DNA from: Photobacterium malacitanum
GTDB taxonomy: Bacteria > Pseudomonadota > Gammaproteobacteria > Enterobacterales > Vibrionaceae
NCBI RefSeq assembly: GCF_900185615.1
Contig: NZ_FYAK01000005.1
Location: 1-64,000 of the forward strand
DNA: 64,000 nt
Reading direction: 5' to 3'
Positions 51,445 to 61,025 of the stretch are shown here, piece by piece; position 1 is the first letter of the stretch, and each line of letters starts with the position of its first letter. Position numbers and translations under genes: made by a program. Under the pieces are notes generated by a model. The model did no database searches, was not told the origin of the DNA, and saw only the letters and a program-made list of their open reading frames with translations.

Positions 51445-52674
51445 ATGGCAACCGTGTCACTCAATAAAGCAAAAATTAAAATCCTTCTATTAGAAGGCCT
51501 CCACCCTTCAACACTTGAAGTTTTACAGCAAGCGGGTTATACCAATATTGAATACCACAAAGGCTCTTTAGCAGGTGAAGAACTGTTAGAAGCGGTAAAA
51601 GATGTCCATTTTATCGGTATTCGTTCCCGTACCCAATTAACCCCCGAGGTCTTTGCGGCCGCTAAAAAACTCACCGCTGTGGGTTGTTTCTGCATTGGCA
51701 CCAATCAAGTTGATCTCGATGAAGCTATGCGACGCGGTATTCCTGTTTTCAACGCCCCTTTTTCCAATACGCGTAGTGTTGCTGAACTGGTTTTAGGTGA
51801 AATTTTATTATTATTGCGCGGTATTCCAGAGAAAAATGCCAAAGCTCATCGAGGCGAATGGTTAAAGTCGGCAGATCAATCATTTGAAGCGCGTGGTAAA
51901 ACATTAGGCATTATTGGTTACGGCCACATTGGCACTCAATTAGGGATCTTGGCTGAAAACCTTGGTATGCGAGTATGCTTCTATGACATTGAAACCAAAC
52001 TGTCGCTAGGCAATGCGACTCAAGTAAGTTCGTTATCTGAACTACTCAATAAATCGGATGTGGTTAGTTTGCATGTACCTGAAACCAAAGGCACAGCGAA
52101 CTTAATGGGCGTCGAAGAATTTGCCCGTATGAAGCCGGGAGCAATTTTCATTAATGCCGCCCGTGGCACTGTGGTTGATATTGATGCGCTCTGCAGTGCG
52201 CTAGAAAGCAAGCATATTGCAGGTGCCGCTATCGATGTGTTCCCAATTGAACCTAAAACCAACAACGACCCGTTTGAGTCGCCACTCATGCAGTTTGATA
52301 ATGTGATTTTAACGCCGCACATTGGTGGTTCAACCCATGAAGCACAAGAAAATATCGGCATAGAGGTCGCAGGTAAGTTAGTCAAATATTCTGATAACGG
52401 CTCAACCTTATCAGCAGTTGGCTTTCCAGAAGTATCGCTGCCAGAACATCAGGGGTGTTCTCGCTTACTGCACATTCACCACAACCGTCCAGGTATACTC
52501 AATCAAATCACCACCGTCTTTGCTTCAGAAGGCATCAACATCGCCGCGCAGTTCTTACAAACTGGCGCTGAAGTCGGTTATGTGGTTATTGATGTCGAAA
52601 CCGAACGCTCAAAAGAAGCCTTACAGCAACTAAAACTCATTGATGGCACTATTCGCGCGCGTATTTTGCACTAA
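51445..52674 (+). CDS. serA: D-3-phosphoglycerate dehydrogenase
   Basis: SerA catalyses the first step of serine synthesis and is normally inhibited by serine through its ACT domain. The 409-aa product has the NAD-binding LGIIGYGHIGTQLG, the catalytic regions NAARGTVVDI and LTPHIGGSTHEAQENIG, and a C-terminal ACT domain (HIHHNRPGILNQITTVFASEGINI). AAGGATAAGAACC precedes the ATG. A PurR-like half-site lies about 95 bases upstream. Confidence 0.97.
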   Translation: MATVSLNKAKIKILLLEGLHPSTLEVLQQAGYTNIEYHKGSLAGEELLEAVKDVHFIGIRSRTQLTPEVFAAAKKLTAVGCFCIGTNQVDLDEAMRRGIPVFNAPFSNTRSVAELVLGEILLLLRGIPEKNAKAHRGEWLKSADQSFEARGKTLGIIGYGHIGTQLGILAENLGMRVCFYDIETKLSLGNATQVSSLSELLNKSDVVSLHVPETKGTANLMGVEEFARMKPGAIFINAARGTVVDIDALCSALESKHIAGAAIDVFPIEPKTNNDPFESPLMQFDNVILTPHIGGSTHEAQENIGIEVAGKLVKYSDNGSTLSAVGFPEVSLPEHQGCSRLLHIHHNRPGILNQITTVFASEGINIAAQFLQTGAEVGYVVIDVETERSKEALQQLKLIDGTIRARILH

Positions 52675-52705
52675 TCCCTTCTTGCCATAACCGCTAATAA
52701 CAACA

Positions 52706-52731
52706 AGGAGAGCACTGTGCTCTCCTTTTTT
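52706..52731 (+). terminator. Rho-independent terminator after serA
   Basis: GGAGAGCA-CTG-TGCTCTCC is followed by seven T, 32 bases after the serA stop. The convergent yggE gene ends just beyond it. Confidence 0.9.
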
Positions 52732-52763
52732 ATGGCTCTTTATCAAAACGAGTGATCAGTCGA

Positions 52764-53477
52764 TTATTTTTCAGCTAATTTAAAGATCACATTAACACTG
52801 TCTTTAATCACAATGTTGTTATCAGTATAGCTTTGATCAATCGAATCTTGTCGAGCGCCACCGACCCAAGAATTGGCACGCATATACGGCATTGGCTGAC
52901 TGTTAGTATCGTAATCAATTTGCCATACACCATCAATTCTATTACCAAACCCTTGCGCCAGTGAGGCCGCTACTTGCTTAGCATTCTCTATCGCTTTTTG
53001 GCGCGCTTGCTGCTGATATTTTTCACTATCAGCCACTTTTAAATCAATGTTATTAATTTGATTAATTCCATCACCCAGCGCGTCATCTAAATAGCGATTT
53101 AACTTCGTTAGTTGATGTACCGTCACCTCGACACTGCGATTCGCTCTAAAACCAACTAACTCCGGCTTATGATCTTTAGGATAATTATATTGCGCCGACA
53201 ACGAAATATTAGCGCTATTGATGTCTTTTTTGTTCACACCAGCCGCTTGTAGCCGTTCAATAAACTTAGTCACGGCTTGATCAACAGCTAACTTAGCATC
53301 AACCGCCGTTTTTTTAGTTTCAACAACATTAACCGAAAATACCGCCATATCAGGCTGTACTACAACTTCACCACGTCCGGTCGTCTCTAAATGAGGAAAT
53401 GGAATATCAGCCGCCATTGCAGACGCTGAAGCAAATGCACTCACACCAAGTACTATTGCTAAACATGTATTTTTCAT
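52764..53477 (-). CDS. yggE: SIMPL-domain periplasmic protein YggE
   Basis: A 237-aa secreted protein of the SIMPL (DUF541) family, linked in E. coli to lower oxidative stress. It has a Sec signal peptide with cleavage near SAMA-ADIP, then the SIMPL fold (ETTGRGEVVVQPDMAVFSVNV; NNIDLKVADSEKYQQQARQKA). The start at ATG 53477 has AAAGGA upstream. In E. coli the order is yggE-argO-mscS-fbaA; argO is missing here. Confidence 0.9.
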   Translation of the reverse strand: MKNTCLAIVLGVSAFASASAMAADIPFPHLETTGRGEVVVQPDMAVFSVNVVETKKTAVDAKLAVDQAVTKFIERLQAAGVNKKDINSANISLSAQYNYPKDHKPELVGFRANRSVEVTVHQLTKLNRYLDDALGDGINQINNIDLKVADSEKYQQQARQKAIENAKQVAASLAQGFGNRIDGVWQIDYDTNSQPMPYMRANSWVGGARQDSIDQSYTDNNIVIKDSVNVIFKLAEK

Positions 53478-53679
53478 TGTTGATCCTTTTTCTGAGTCGC
53501 ATAACATGGTGATTTATTCACTAGTACAGGATAAACACCCTATTTTCATCAGTAATGATGGTGCCATGCTAACAAAACCCCAACTTAGTGAACACTGTTT
53601 TTTAATCTATTTTCAGTATTGATTCAGCAACATTAGCGCTTTAACCACGCTATTATTGCGATCGAGCACCGTGAATTGA

Positions 53680-53711
53680 TAAAAAAAAAGAAGCCATCAG
53701 GCTTCTTTTTT
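53680..53711. terminator. Bidirectional terminator between yggE and mscS
   Basis: GAAGCC-ATCA-GGCTTC is flanked by nine A and six T. On the minus strand it ends mscS before yggE. Confidence 0.88.
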
Positions 53712-53736
53712 CGATCACAACTCACCGTCAGGCGAA

Positions 53737-54621
53737 TTACGCCTCAACTTTATTTAGGTGAATATCCATTTGTGGGAATGGGATTTCGATACCTTCTTTA
53801 TCAAGCTCTTCTTTAATTGCTTGGTTAAGATCGAAATATACACCCCAGTAATCAGCAGTCTTAACCCATGGGCGAACCACGAAGTTTACTGATGAATCAG
53901 CTAATGCCACCACACCAATTGTTGGTGCAGGATCTTTAAGTACTAACTCATTTGCCATCACAACACGGTTTAATACTTCTTTCGTTTTTTGAAGATCAGC
54001 GTTGTAAGAAACACCAATCGTTAAATCGATACGACGTGTGTCATGACGAGAGTAGTTAGTGATTGGGTTACCAATAACAGCAGCGTTAGGAACGACAACC
54101 ATCTTGTTGTCTGGAGTACGTAACTCAGTTGAGAAAATCTGAATAGATTCTACCGAACCAGCAACACCGCCAGCTTCCACATAGTCACCAGATTTGAATG
54201 GACGGAAAGCAACGATCAGTACACCAGCTGCGAAGTTTGATAATGAGCCCTGTAGTGCAAGACCAACTGCCAAACCTGCCGCACCAATAACAGCAACCAC
54301 AGAAGCCGTTTGAACACCAATGCGACCCAGTGCTGCAATTAATACGATAACAAATAATAGGTAACGCACTAAACCATGGATAAACTCAACAACTGCGTTG
54401 TCCATGTCTTTTTTACGCAGTACTTTAGCTACAGTACCAGCAATCATCTTAACAATGATATTACCGATAAATAGAATCAGTATTGCAGAAACGATATTTA
54501 CTGCATATTGAACTAATAGATCTTGGTTTTTAGTGATCCAGTTGCCGGCATGTAATACACCGTTAGTTAATGAGTTATCTGATATATGCTCAACAACCTT
54601 GTCAGTAACGCTCTCTGTCAT
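53737..54621 (-). CDS. mscS: Small-conductance mechanosensitive channel MscS
   Basis: MscS opens under membrane tension and releases osmolytes on hypo-osmotic shock. The 294-aa protein has three TM segments (about 34-56, 78-98 and 105-135). The pore-lining TM3 carries the Gly/Ala packing pattern AAGLAVGLALQGSLSNFAAG, followed by the beta domain (GDYVEAGGVAGSVESI, VPNAAVIGNPITNYS) and a C-terminal cage. It lies downstream of fbaA, as in E. coli. Confidence 0.95.
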   Translation of the reverse strand: MTESVTDKVVEHISDNSLTNGVLHAGNWITKNQDLLVQYAVNIVSAILILFIGNIIVKMIAGTVAKVLRKKDMDNAVVEFIHGLVRYLLFVIVLIAALGRIGVQTASVVAVIGAAGLAVGLALQGSLSNFAAGVLIVAFRPFKSGDYVEAGGVAGSVESIQIFSTELRTPDNKMVVVPNAAVIGNPITNYSRHDTRRIDLTIGVSYNADLQKTKEVLNRVVMANELVLKDPAPTIGVVALADSSVNFVVRPWVKTADYWGVYFDLNQAIKEELDKEGIEIPFPQMDIHLNKVEA

Positions 54622-54965
54622 GAAGGTATCTCTCTAAAAAATATAAAAAAGAATATTAAATGCCGCCTAATGAGTAAATCATACAGTAAACCGTAAAAAA
54701 TAACACCTCAGCAACAACTTTGATATTAGCTAACTACCGCCCACTATTCTGTGATAGGTATAATAATCAGTACAGCGAACTATAACATCAAAGAAACGCT
54801 GCATTATTAATCTTTTAGCCACTAAATGGCTAGTAAAAAAATTCGAACAATCATAAAAAAATATAATTTATATATTCCAATGAAATTACGCTAACTGATT
54901 AATATAAAGCAAAAAAAAAGCCCACCGAAGTGGGCTTTTTCACATTTTATATGGTTGATATTCTA
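54622..54965. other. fbaA-mscS intergenic region
   Basis: An AT-rich stretch of 344 bases without a gene. It holds the fbaA terminator (54911-54941) and the mscS leader. No other signal was recognised. Confidence 0.55.
54911..54941. terminator. Bidirectional terminator after fbaA
   Basis: AGCCCAC-CGAA-GTGGGCT is flanked by nine A and five T. On the minus strand it ends fbaA, separating it from mscS. Confidence 0.9.
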
Positions 54966-56042
54966 TTAAAGAACGTCAACTGCATTTAGGTCAGAGAATG
55001 CTTTCTCTAGACGCTCAACCATTGATACTTGACCTGCACGTAACCAAACGCGTGGATCGTAGTATTTCTTGTTAGGCGCTGACTCACCCGTTGGGTTGCC
55101 GATTTGACCTTGTAGGTAATCGTGGTTTTCAGCTTCGTAGCGACGGATACCGTCCCATGCAGCCCACTGTGTATCAGTATCGATGTTCATTTTGATAACA
55201 CCGTAACCGATAGACTCTTGGATTTCAGCTTCAGAAGAACCTGAACCACCGTGGAATACGAAGTTTAGAGAGTTAGCTGGTAGGCCAAACTTCTCAGAAA
55301 CGTAAGTTTGAGAATCACGTAGGATAGTTGGAGTTAGTACAACGTTACCTGCTTGGTAAACACCGTGTACGTTACCGAAAGAAGCAGCGATAGTGAAACG
55401 TGGGCTGATAGCGTTTAGTTTCTCGTATGCGTATGCAACATCTTCAGGAGAAGTGTATAGCTCAGAAGAATCCATATCTGAGTTATCAACACCGTCTTCT
55501 TCACCACCAGTACAACCTAGTTCGATTTCTAGTGTCATGTTCATCTTAGCCATACGCGCAAGGTATTGACCAGAGATTTCGATGTTCTCTTCTAGCGACT
55601 CTTCAGAAAGGTCGATCATGTGAGAAGAGAATAGAGGCTTACCAGTTTGAGCGAAGAACTCTTCACCAGCGTCTAGTAGACCGTCGATCCAAGGAAGTAG
55701 TTTCTTAGCAGCGTGGTCAGTGTGAAGAATAACTGGAACACCGTAAGCTTCAGCTACTGCGTGAACGTATTTTGCACCAGCGATAGCGCCAAGAATTTGA
55801 GGGCCTTGACCTTCAAGCTTAAGACCTTTACCGCCGAAGAATGCAGCACCACCGTTAGAGAACTGAACGATAACTGGCGCTTTAGCTTTAGCAGCAGCTT
55901 CAAGAACAGCATTAACTGAATCAGTACCGATACAGTTAACAGCAGGTAGAGCGAAGTTGTTTTCTTTTGCTACAGCAAAAACTTTCTGTAGGTCGTCGCC
56001 AGAAATAACACCAGGTTTTACAAAATCGAAGATCTTAGACAT
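54966..56042 (-). CDS. fbaA: Class II fructose-bisphosphate aldolase
   Basis: A zinc aldolase of glycolysis and gluconeogenesis. The 358-aa product has the zinc-ligand signature VILHTDHAAKK near residue 108, LEIELGCTGGEEDGVDN, and the phosphate-binding FVFHGGSGSSEAEI. It follows pgk after a 159-base gap that contains a perfect 12-bp palindrome, so besides read-through from epd-pgk it may have its own regulated promoter. Confidence 0.98.
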   Translation of the reverse strand: MSKIFDFVKPGVISGDDLQKVFAVAKENNFALPAVNCIGTDSVNAVLEAAAKAKAPVIVQFSNGGAAFFGGKGLKLEGQGPQILGAIAGAKYVHAVAEAYGVPVILHTDHAAKKLLPWIDGLLDAGEEFFAQTGKPLFSSHMIDLSEESLEENIEISGQYLARMAKMNMTLEIELGCTGGEEDGVDNSDMDSSELYTSPEDVAYAYEKLNAISPRFTIAASFGNVHGVYQAGNVVLTPTILRDSQTYVSEKFGLPANSLNFVFHGGSGSSEAEIQESIGYGVIKMNIDTDTQWAAWDGIRRYEAENHDYLQGQIGNPTGESAPNKKYYDPRVWLRAGQVSMVERLEKAFSDLNAVDVL

Positions 56043-56086
56043 AACAATAGTCCTATATTTACTTTGTTGTCTGTGGAAAAATTCTT

Positions 56087-56102
56087 GTGCAAACGTTTGC
56101 GA
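56087..56102. promoter_or_regulatory. LacI-family (PurR-like) operator upstream of fbaA
   Basis: The core GCAAACGTTTGC (56089-56100) is a perfect 12-bp palindrome 47 bases upstream of the fbaA start. It equals the centre of the PurR box (ACGCAAACGTTTGCGT), and other LacI-family proteins use similar CG-centred sites. Which protein binds it is unknown. Confidence 0.6.
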
Positions 56103-56201
56103 TAAGCTTCTATTTTACTGAAATATAACGTCTATCACAAACATTTAAACGTGGAAACTAAGACAATATTATAAATATAGTTAGTTTCCACGCCAAATAA
56201 A

Positions 56202-57365
56202 TTATGCTTTAGCGCGAGCTTCTAGCATTTCAACTGCTGGTAATTTCTTACCTTCAACGAACTCAAGGAAAGCACCGCCACCAGTAGAGATGTAAGATAC
56301 TTTATCTTTGATGCCGTACTTGTCGATAGCTGCTAGTGTGTCACCGCCGCCTGCAACAGAGAAACCAGCTGATTGTGCGATTGCGTTCGCAACAACTTCA
56401 GTACCTTTACCGAATTGCTCGATTTCAAATACGCCCACAGGACCATTCCAAAGAATAGTTTTTGCGTTCATGATGATTTCAGCAAGTGCTTGAGCTGAAT
56501 CAGGACCTAGGTCAAGAACCATGTCGTCAGCAGCAATGTCTGTTGCAGCTTTGATAGTCGCTTCAGCTGAGTCAGAGAACTCTTTAGCACATACAACATC
56601 AGTTGCTACTGGAATGTCAGTGCTTGCCATTAGCTCTTTCGCTGTAGGGATAAGGTCAGCTTCGTATAGAGACTTACCTACATCGTTGCCTTCAGCAGCG
56701 ATGAATGTGTTAGCAATACCACCACCAACAACGATTTGGTCAGCAATCTTAGATAGTGACTCAAGTACAGTTAGTTTAGTCGATACTTTAGAACCACCAA
56801 CGATAGCAACCATTGGACGTGCTGGGTTATCCATTGCTTTACCTAGCGCTTCTAGTTCGCCAGCAAGTAGTGGACCTGCACATGCTACAGGTGCAAACAT
56901 ACCTACACCGTAAGTAGATGCTTGTGCACGGTGAGCCGTACCAAATGCATCCATTACGAATACGTCACAAAGTGCAGCGTATTGCTTAGATAGTTCGTCT
57001 TCGTTCTTCTTCTCGCCCTTGTTGAAACGTACGTTCTCAAGAACAACAAGCTCGCCTGCGTTTAGCTCAAGACCATTTAGGTAATCTTTTGCTAGTTTAA
57101 CGTCACAATCTAGTGCGTCATTTAAGTAGTTAACTACAGGCTGTAGAGAGAATTCTTCTGCGTATTCGCCTTCCGTTGGACGACCTAGGTGAGAAGTAAC
57201 CATTACTTTAGCGCCAGCTTCTAGGCAACGCTGAATAGTAGGTAGAGATGCAAGGATACGTGCATCTGAAGTTACTTTACCGTCTTTTACTGGCACGTTT
57301 AGGTCAGCACGAATAAATACACGCTTACCAGCTAGGTCCAGATCAGTCATCTTGATTACAGACAT
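56202..57365 (-). CDS. pgk: Phosphoglycerate kinase
   Basis: Pgk transfers phosphate between 1,3-bisphosphoglycerate and ADP. The 387-aa protein shows [17 protein letters not shown] at the N-terminus, [22 protein letters not shown], and the nucleotide-binding [14 protein letters not shown]. The start is the ATG at 57365, six bases after AGAGGG; six extra codons from a TTG are unsupported. It follows epd in the conserved epd-pgk-fbaA cluster. Confidence 0.98.
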   Translation of the reverse strand: MSVIKMTDLDLAGKRVFIRADLNVPVKDGKVTSDARILASLPTIQRCLEAGAKVMVTSHLGRPTEGEYAEEFSLQPVVNYLNDALDCDVKLAKDYLNGLELNAGELVVLENVRFNKGEKKNEDELSKQYAALCDVFVMDAFGTAHRAQASTYGVGMFAPVACAGPLLAGELEALGKAMDNPARPMVAIVGGSKVSTKLTVLESLSKIADQIVVGGGIANTFIAAEGNDVGKSLYEADLIPTAKELMASTDIPVATDVVCAKEFSDSAEATIKAATDIAADDMVLDLGPDSAQALAEIIMNAKTILWNGPVGVFEIEQFGKGTEVVANAIAQSAGFSVAGGGDTLAAIDKYGIKDKVSYISTGGGAFLEFVEGKKLPAVEMLEARAKA

Positions 57366-57450
57366 GTTTTGCCCTCTCAACATTATTTAAAATAAAAGTT
57401 CATAAATTTCACGGCTCGGCGTCACTGCCAAACCCAATAATTCTTACTAC

Positions 57451-58503
57451 TTATTTTTGCGGCGTTGCAGCAGAGTTACCTGTTGCCGCCATTGCTAACG
57501 CAGTATCTAACATACGATTTGCAAATCCCCATTCGTTATCACACCACACCAACATTTTAATTAAATGCTGACCACTTACGCGGGTTTGAGTACCGTCAAC
57601 AATCGCGCTATGGGGATCATGATTGAAGTCAATCGACACTAATGGTGCTTCGGTATAAGCCACTATACCCTTTAATGTACAACGAGACGCATTTAATAAT
57701 GCTTGATTTACGTCATTAACTTTCACGTTTGTTGTAACAGTAACCGTTAAATCCATGGCGGTGACATTTATTGTGGGCACCCTCACAGAAATCGCTTCAA
57801 ATTTGTCAGAAAACTTCGGAAAAATACGACCGATACCTAAATGTAATTTGGTATCTACTGGAATAATGGATTGGCTAGCAGCACGTGTTCGGCGTAAATC
57901 AGGATGATAAGCATCAATGACTTGCTGATCATTCATTGCCGAGTGAATTGAGGTTATTGAGCCAGTTTCAATCCCGAAACACTCATCCAACACCTGAATG
58001 ATGGGCACAATGCAATTCGTCGTACAAGAGCCGTTAGAAACAATCGTGTGTTGCGAAGTTAACTGGTGATGGTTAACGCCATATATCACAGTAAAATCGA
58101 TGTCTTTGGCAGCAGGATGGGAAAATAACACTTTGTTAGCACCAGCGTCGATGTGGGCTAAACCATCAGCACGAGAACCTAAGTGGCCTGTACAATCAAG
58201 GACGATATCGACATCCAAATCATGCCACGGTAATAATTTAGGATCGGGTTGATGAAGCAGACGAATTTGATCGCGATGACCATTTTCATGGGCAATAAAG
58301 AGATGCTCCTGGTCATGACTGACAGGCTTACCGAAGCGTCCATGGCTTGAATCATACTGAAGTAAGTGAGCCATTGCTTCAGGCTCAGCCAATTCATTGA
58401 TGGCCACGACGTTAATCTGGTGGTGTTTACCGCTCTCATACAATGCGCGAAGCACACTGCGACCGATGCGGCCGAATCCATTTATTGCGACTTTTAGTGT
58501 CAT
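57451..58503 (-). CDS. epd: D-erythrose-4-phosphate dehydrogenase
   Basis: Epd oxidises erythrose 4-phosphate to 4-phosphoerythronate for vitamin B6 synthesis; pdxJ of the same pathway is also in the window. It is a GAPDH relative of 350 aa with NAD-binding [16 protein letters not shown], catalytic Cys160 in SNGSCTTNC, and [11 protein letters not shown]. Its place directly upstream of pgk, and residues such as [14 protein letters not shown], favour Epd over glycolytic GAPDH. A CRP-like site lies 66 bases upstream. Confidence 0.92.
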   Translation of the reverse strand: MTLKVAINGFGRIGRSVLRALYESGKHHQINVVAINELAEPEAMAHLLQYDSSHGRFGKPVSHDQEHLFIAHENGHRDQIRLLHQPDPKLLPWHDLDVDIVLDCTGHLGSRADGLAHIDAGANKVLFSHPAAKDIDFTVIYGVNHHQLTSQHTIVSNGSCTTNCIVPIIQVLDECFGIETGSITSIHSAMNDQQVIDAYHPDLRRTRAASQSIIPVDTKLHLGIGRIFPKFSDKFEAISVRVPTINVTAMDLTVTVTTNVKVNDVNQALLNASRCTLKGIVAYTEAPLVSIDFNHDPHSAIVDGTQTRVSGQHLIKMLVWCDNEWGFANRMLDTALAMAATGNSAATPQK

Positions 58504-58908
58504 ATCCGTGCTACAAAAAAACTAAGCGGCGTTAGTGTATACCAACCAAGTTTGAGAATCACCATAATTGTGACAACTCTCACTGTGTTTAATTAAATAT
58601 CTACATAATCAAACACATAATCACACAAAGTTACTTGGTTGAAACTGAAATTGTGAATAGCTAACCATGTTTAACTGCGGCAAATGTCAATTCCATGTCA
58701 TTCAAATTCGTTTTTTTAGGCTTATTTCAGAGACAAATCAACACCGTATAGAATTCACAAAAGCAATAATTTATTCGTAGTATAATTATACAAAGTGACA
58801 TATTTATCTACATATCTGCCTAGTGAATAGCATCAACATGCTGCCATTCACCTCTTTAACAGCCCTTTTTTACTGCTAAACAGTTGTTACATCCGCAATG
58901 AGGTTATT
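58504..58908. other. epd/DUF2333 divergent intergenic region
   Basis: About 405 AT-rich bases without a gene. It carries a CRP-like site near epd and must hold the promoter of the plus-strand gene at 58909. A TATAAT hexamer is visible around 58780, but no matching -35 was fixed. Confidence 0.5.
58569..58584. promoter_or_regulatory. CRP-like binding site upstream of epd
   Basis: TGTGA-CAACTC-TCACT matches the CRP consensus TGTGA-N6-TCACA at nine of ten conserved bases and lies 66 bases upstream of the epd start. In E. coli the epd-pgk promoters are known to be CRP- and Cra-controlled. Confidence 0.6.
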
Positions 58909-59895
58909 ATGAACAAGAAAAAAATTGTTATCGGGGGAGCTCTCGCGGTCTTACTTGGCTACGCAGTCTCAGTTTATTGGTCTTGTGAGCCCGACACCTT
59001 TTCGCCAAGTAAATATACCGCTCAACAAGCGACACTGAACCATCAACAGCCTGTTATTGGTTACGAAACCACGACGACCTTGATCCATATTAATCAGTTA
59101 TTACTGGATAAGCCGGGTGGTTTCCTAACTAATGACCGTCTACCACCAAGTGTATTGATGGATAACATGCCCGCTTGGGAAGCCGGCGTATTAACCCAAG
59201 TGCGCGATATGGTCCTTATTTTAAAAGATCGTATTAGCCGTTCTCAAAATGAAAGCCGTATTGATCCGGATCTAAAAGAAGCGCAGCCAGCACTGAACAT
59301 TAATAGTCACAGTTGGAACTTCCCAAGTGCAGAATCACAATACCAAGAGGCAATCGATTCATTGATCAGTTATCGAGATCGTCTGGTAGAGACTAAAAAT
59401 CCAAGCAAGAGAGCCACATTCTATGCTCGTGATGATGGCTTAGTTGCGTGGCTAGAAGTGGTTCAAAACCGCCTTGGTAGCATTTCACAAGATCTCGGTT
59501 CATCGGTCGGTGAGGCGCACTTAAACGTCGATCACGATCAATTGGCTGAAGGCAATGGTGTGCTACGTGAAATCAAAGTTGATAACACCAAAACGCCGTG
59601 GCTCAAAATAGATAATGTCTTCTATGAATCTCGCGGTTCAACATGGGCATTATTGCTATTAATGCAAGCAATGCGCGATGACTTTAAAGAAGTATTAGAA
59701 GAAACCAAAGCGATGGTAGTAATGGATCAGATCATCGGTGAGCTTGAAGCGACTCAAGAAACGGTATGGAGTCCAATGATTTTAAATGGTAATGGTTTTG
59801 GCCTGATCGCTAACCATTCTTTGATCATGGCCAACTATGTTTCACGCGCTCAGGCTGGCACTGTGGATTTGATTAATATTCTAGAAAAGCGTTAA
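58909..59895 (+). CDS. DUF2333 family protein
   Basis: A 328-aa protein of unknown function with one N-terminal TM or uncleaved signal (IVIGGALAVLLGYAVSVYWS, about residues 6-25); the rest is soluble, probably periplasmic. Visible features are LPPSVLMDNMPAWEAGVLTQ, RATFYARDDGLVAWLEVVQ and WSPMILNGNGFGLIANHSL, which I recall from the DUF2333 family. GAGGTT precedes the ATG. It is monocistronic, with a terminator after it. Confidence 0.8.
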   Translation: MNKKKIVIGGALAVLLGYAVSVYWSCEPDTFSPSKYTAQQATLNHQQPVIGYETTTTLIHINQLLLDKPGGFLTNDRLPPSVLMDNMPAWEAGVLTQVRDMVLILKDRISRSQNESRIDPDLKEAQPALNINSHSWNFPSAESQYQEAIDSLISYRDRLVETKNPSKRATFYARDDGLVAWLEVVQNRLGSISQDLGSSVGEAHLNVDHDQLAEGNGVLREIKVDNTKTPWLKIDNVFYESRGSTWALLLLMQAMRDDFKEVLEETKAMVVMDQIIGELEATQETVWSPMILNGNGFGLIANHSLIMANYVSRAQAGTVDLINILEKR

Positions 59896-59917
59896 CCCGC
59901 AACACAGATATACCTTC

Positions 59918-59946
59918 AAAAAGATCGCTTAAGGGCGATCTTTTTT
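59918..59946 (+). terminator. Rho-independent terminator after DUF2333 gene
   Basis: AAAAAGATCGC-TTAAGG-GCGATCTTTTTT, a stem with flanking A and T runs, 23 bases after the stop codon. Confidence 0.88.
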
Positions 59947-60094
59947 ATTAGCAGCCGCTTAGTTGGAGGCGACATTGACCTTTACAAGCCCTCGGTTTAC
60001 AGAAATAATCAGCCCACTCTGTTGCTCAGCGTTAGTAATGACCACGATTTATTAGCAACATTATTTATTGATATTTTTACAGTAAGGGTTACAC

Positions 60095-60307
60095 ATGTCG
60101 CATAAAGCAACGGGTTTAGTGAAGTGGTTTAGCGAAGAAAAAGGCTTTGGCTTTCTAACCCAAGATACTGGTAATGCAGATGTGTTCGTTCACAGCAGTG
60201 GCATTGCTGATAAATCATTAACCACTCTACCAGCAGGCAAAAAAGTATCATTTGATGTTGAGCAAGGCCAAAAAGGCCTACAAGCAATCAATGTTGTGGT
60301 TTTATAG
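60095..60307 (+). CDS. Cold-shock domain protein
   Basis: A 70-aa single cold-shock domain RNA/DNA chaperone. RNP1 is KGFGFLT and RNP2 is DVFVHSS, with the usual [14 protein letters not shown] start. AAGG lies seven bases before the ATG. The sequence departs from CspA in its second half ([20 protein letters not shown]), so I do not assign a specific csp name. It is monocistronic. Confidence 0.93.
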   Translation: MSHKATGLVKWFSEEKGFGFLTQDTGNADVFVHSSGIADKSLTTLPAGKKVSFDVEQGQKGLQAINVVVL

Positions 60308-60312
60308 CCATC

Positions 60313-60346
60313 AAAAAAGCCGCTAAGTTCAGCGGCCTTTTTTTAT
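60313..60346 (+). terminator. Rho-independent terminator after the cold-shock gene
   Basis: GGCCGCT-type inverted repeat (GCCGCT-AAGTTC-AGCGGC) with preceding A-run and seven following T. Confidence 0.88.
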
Positions 60347-60580
60347 CTTATCGTTAGCAAATCATCACCATTGGCTATACGGCCCCGCATTGAACATCAC
60401 AACCTATAGCACGCCAACAATCATCGCTATCCTGTTGAGTTATCAGTTAATTATAATGTCTGTAATTTACTGCTCATACAATTACATAAGTTTGATAAAT
60501 GCGCTGTATATTGGATATAACACCATTTTATATGCACATTATTGCCCCTATAATTACTGCGGTTTTTTAGGAGGTTACTT

Positions 60581-60820
60581 ATGAAAAAAAATCTATCGGC
60601 CATAGTGTTTTTTTTGGCCTCATTCAATGCTTTTAGCCAAGAAAATGACAGAGTATGGGATTGTGCCCTTTGCCCGACACCAGCGTGCGGTCCTCACTGT
60701 TGGAATAAGTTTTCTACTGAAGAAATAAGAGATACCTATGACAAAATAATTATCTCAGGCATGGAGAAAAGTGGCTGCGACCATAAAGAAAATTCAAATA
60801 ATGTAGAACAAGAACAATGA
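60581..60820 (+). CDS. Small secreted Cys-rich protein, unknown function
   Basis: A 79-aa protein with a Sec signal peptide (MKKNLSAIVFFLASFNAFS, cleavage likely before QEND). The mature part is about 60 aa with five Cys: Cys28, Cys31, Cys36, Cys40 clustered in CALCPTPACGPHC, and Cys66. The cluster suggests disulfides or metal binding in the periplasm. AGGAGG lies seven bases before the ATG, a strong ribosome site that supports the gene. It is followed by a terminator and no partner genes. I do not recognise the family. Confidence 0.72.
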   Translation: MKKNLSAIVFFLASFNAFSQENDRVWDCALCPTPACGPHCWNKFSTEEIRDTYDKIIISGMEKSGCDHKENSNNVEQEQ

Positions 60821-60849
60821 TCTAAGTTGTACCAACCTACGAAATACTC

Positions 60850-60882
60850 AAAAAAAACCGTATTATATAATGCGGTTTTTTT
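60850..60882 (+). terminator. Terminator after the small Cys-rich gene
   Basis: ACCGTATTA-TA-TAATGCGGT (one G-T pair) with a long A-run before and seven T after. Confidence 0.85.
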
Positions 60883-60925
60883 ACGCTCAGGCGTTATTGA
60901 ATGCTAGCCTTAGCGCTGATGTAAA

Positions 60926-60952
60926 AAAGCCAGCTTCAAAAGCTGGCTTTTA
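60926..60952. terminator. Terminator after the cupin gene
   Basis: AAAAAGCCAGCTT-CAAA-AGCTGGCTTTT, with A and T runs on both sides, usable in both directions. It ends the minus-strand cupin gene. Confidence 0.8.
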
Positions 60953-61025
60953 CGGTAATAGCTACAACATAAGCACTAGATATACCGTCGATCAGATGTT
61001 TTAAAAAGATTAGCTAGCAAAGCAC

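Noticed and set aside
57451..58503. Calling the epd gene a glycolytic GAPDH
   Set aside because: The catalytic Cys motif is shared, but position upstream of pgk-fbaA and Epd-specific residues fit erythrose-4-phosphate dehydrogenase better.
60390..60584. 64-codon hydrophobic frame that overlaps the small Cys-rich gene by ATGA
   Set aside because: TTG start without ribosome site, extreme Ile/Tyr/Asn bias from AT-rich DNA; the ATGA overlap is probably chance, though a leader peptide cannot be fully excluded.
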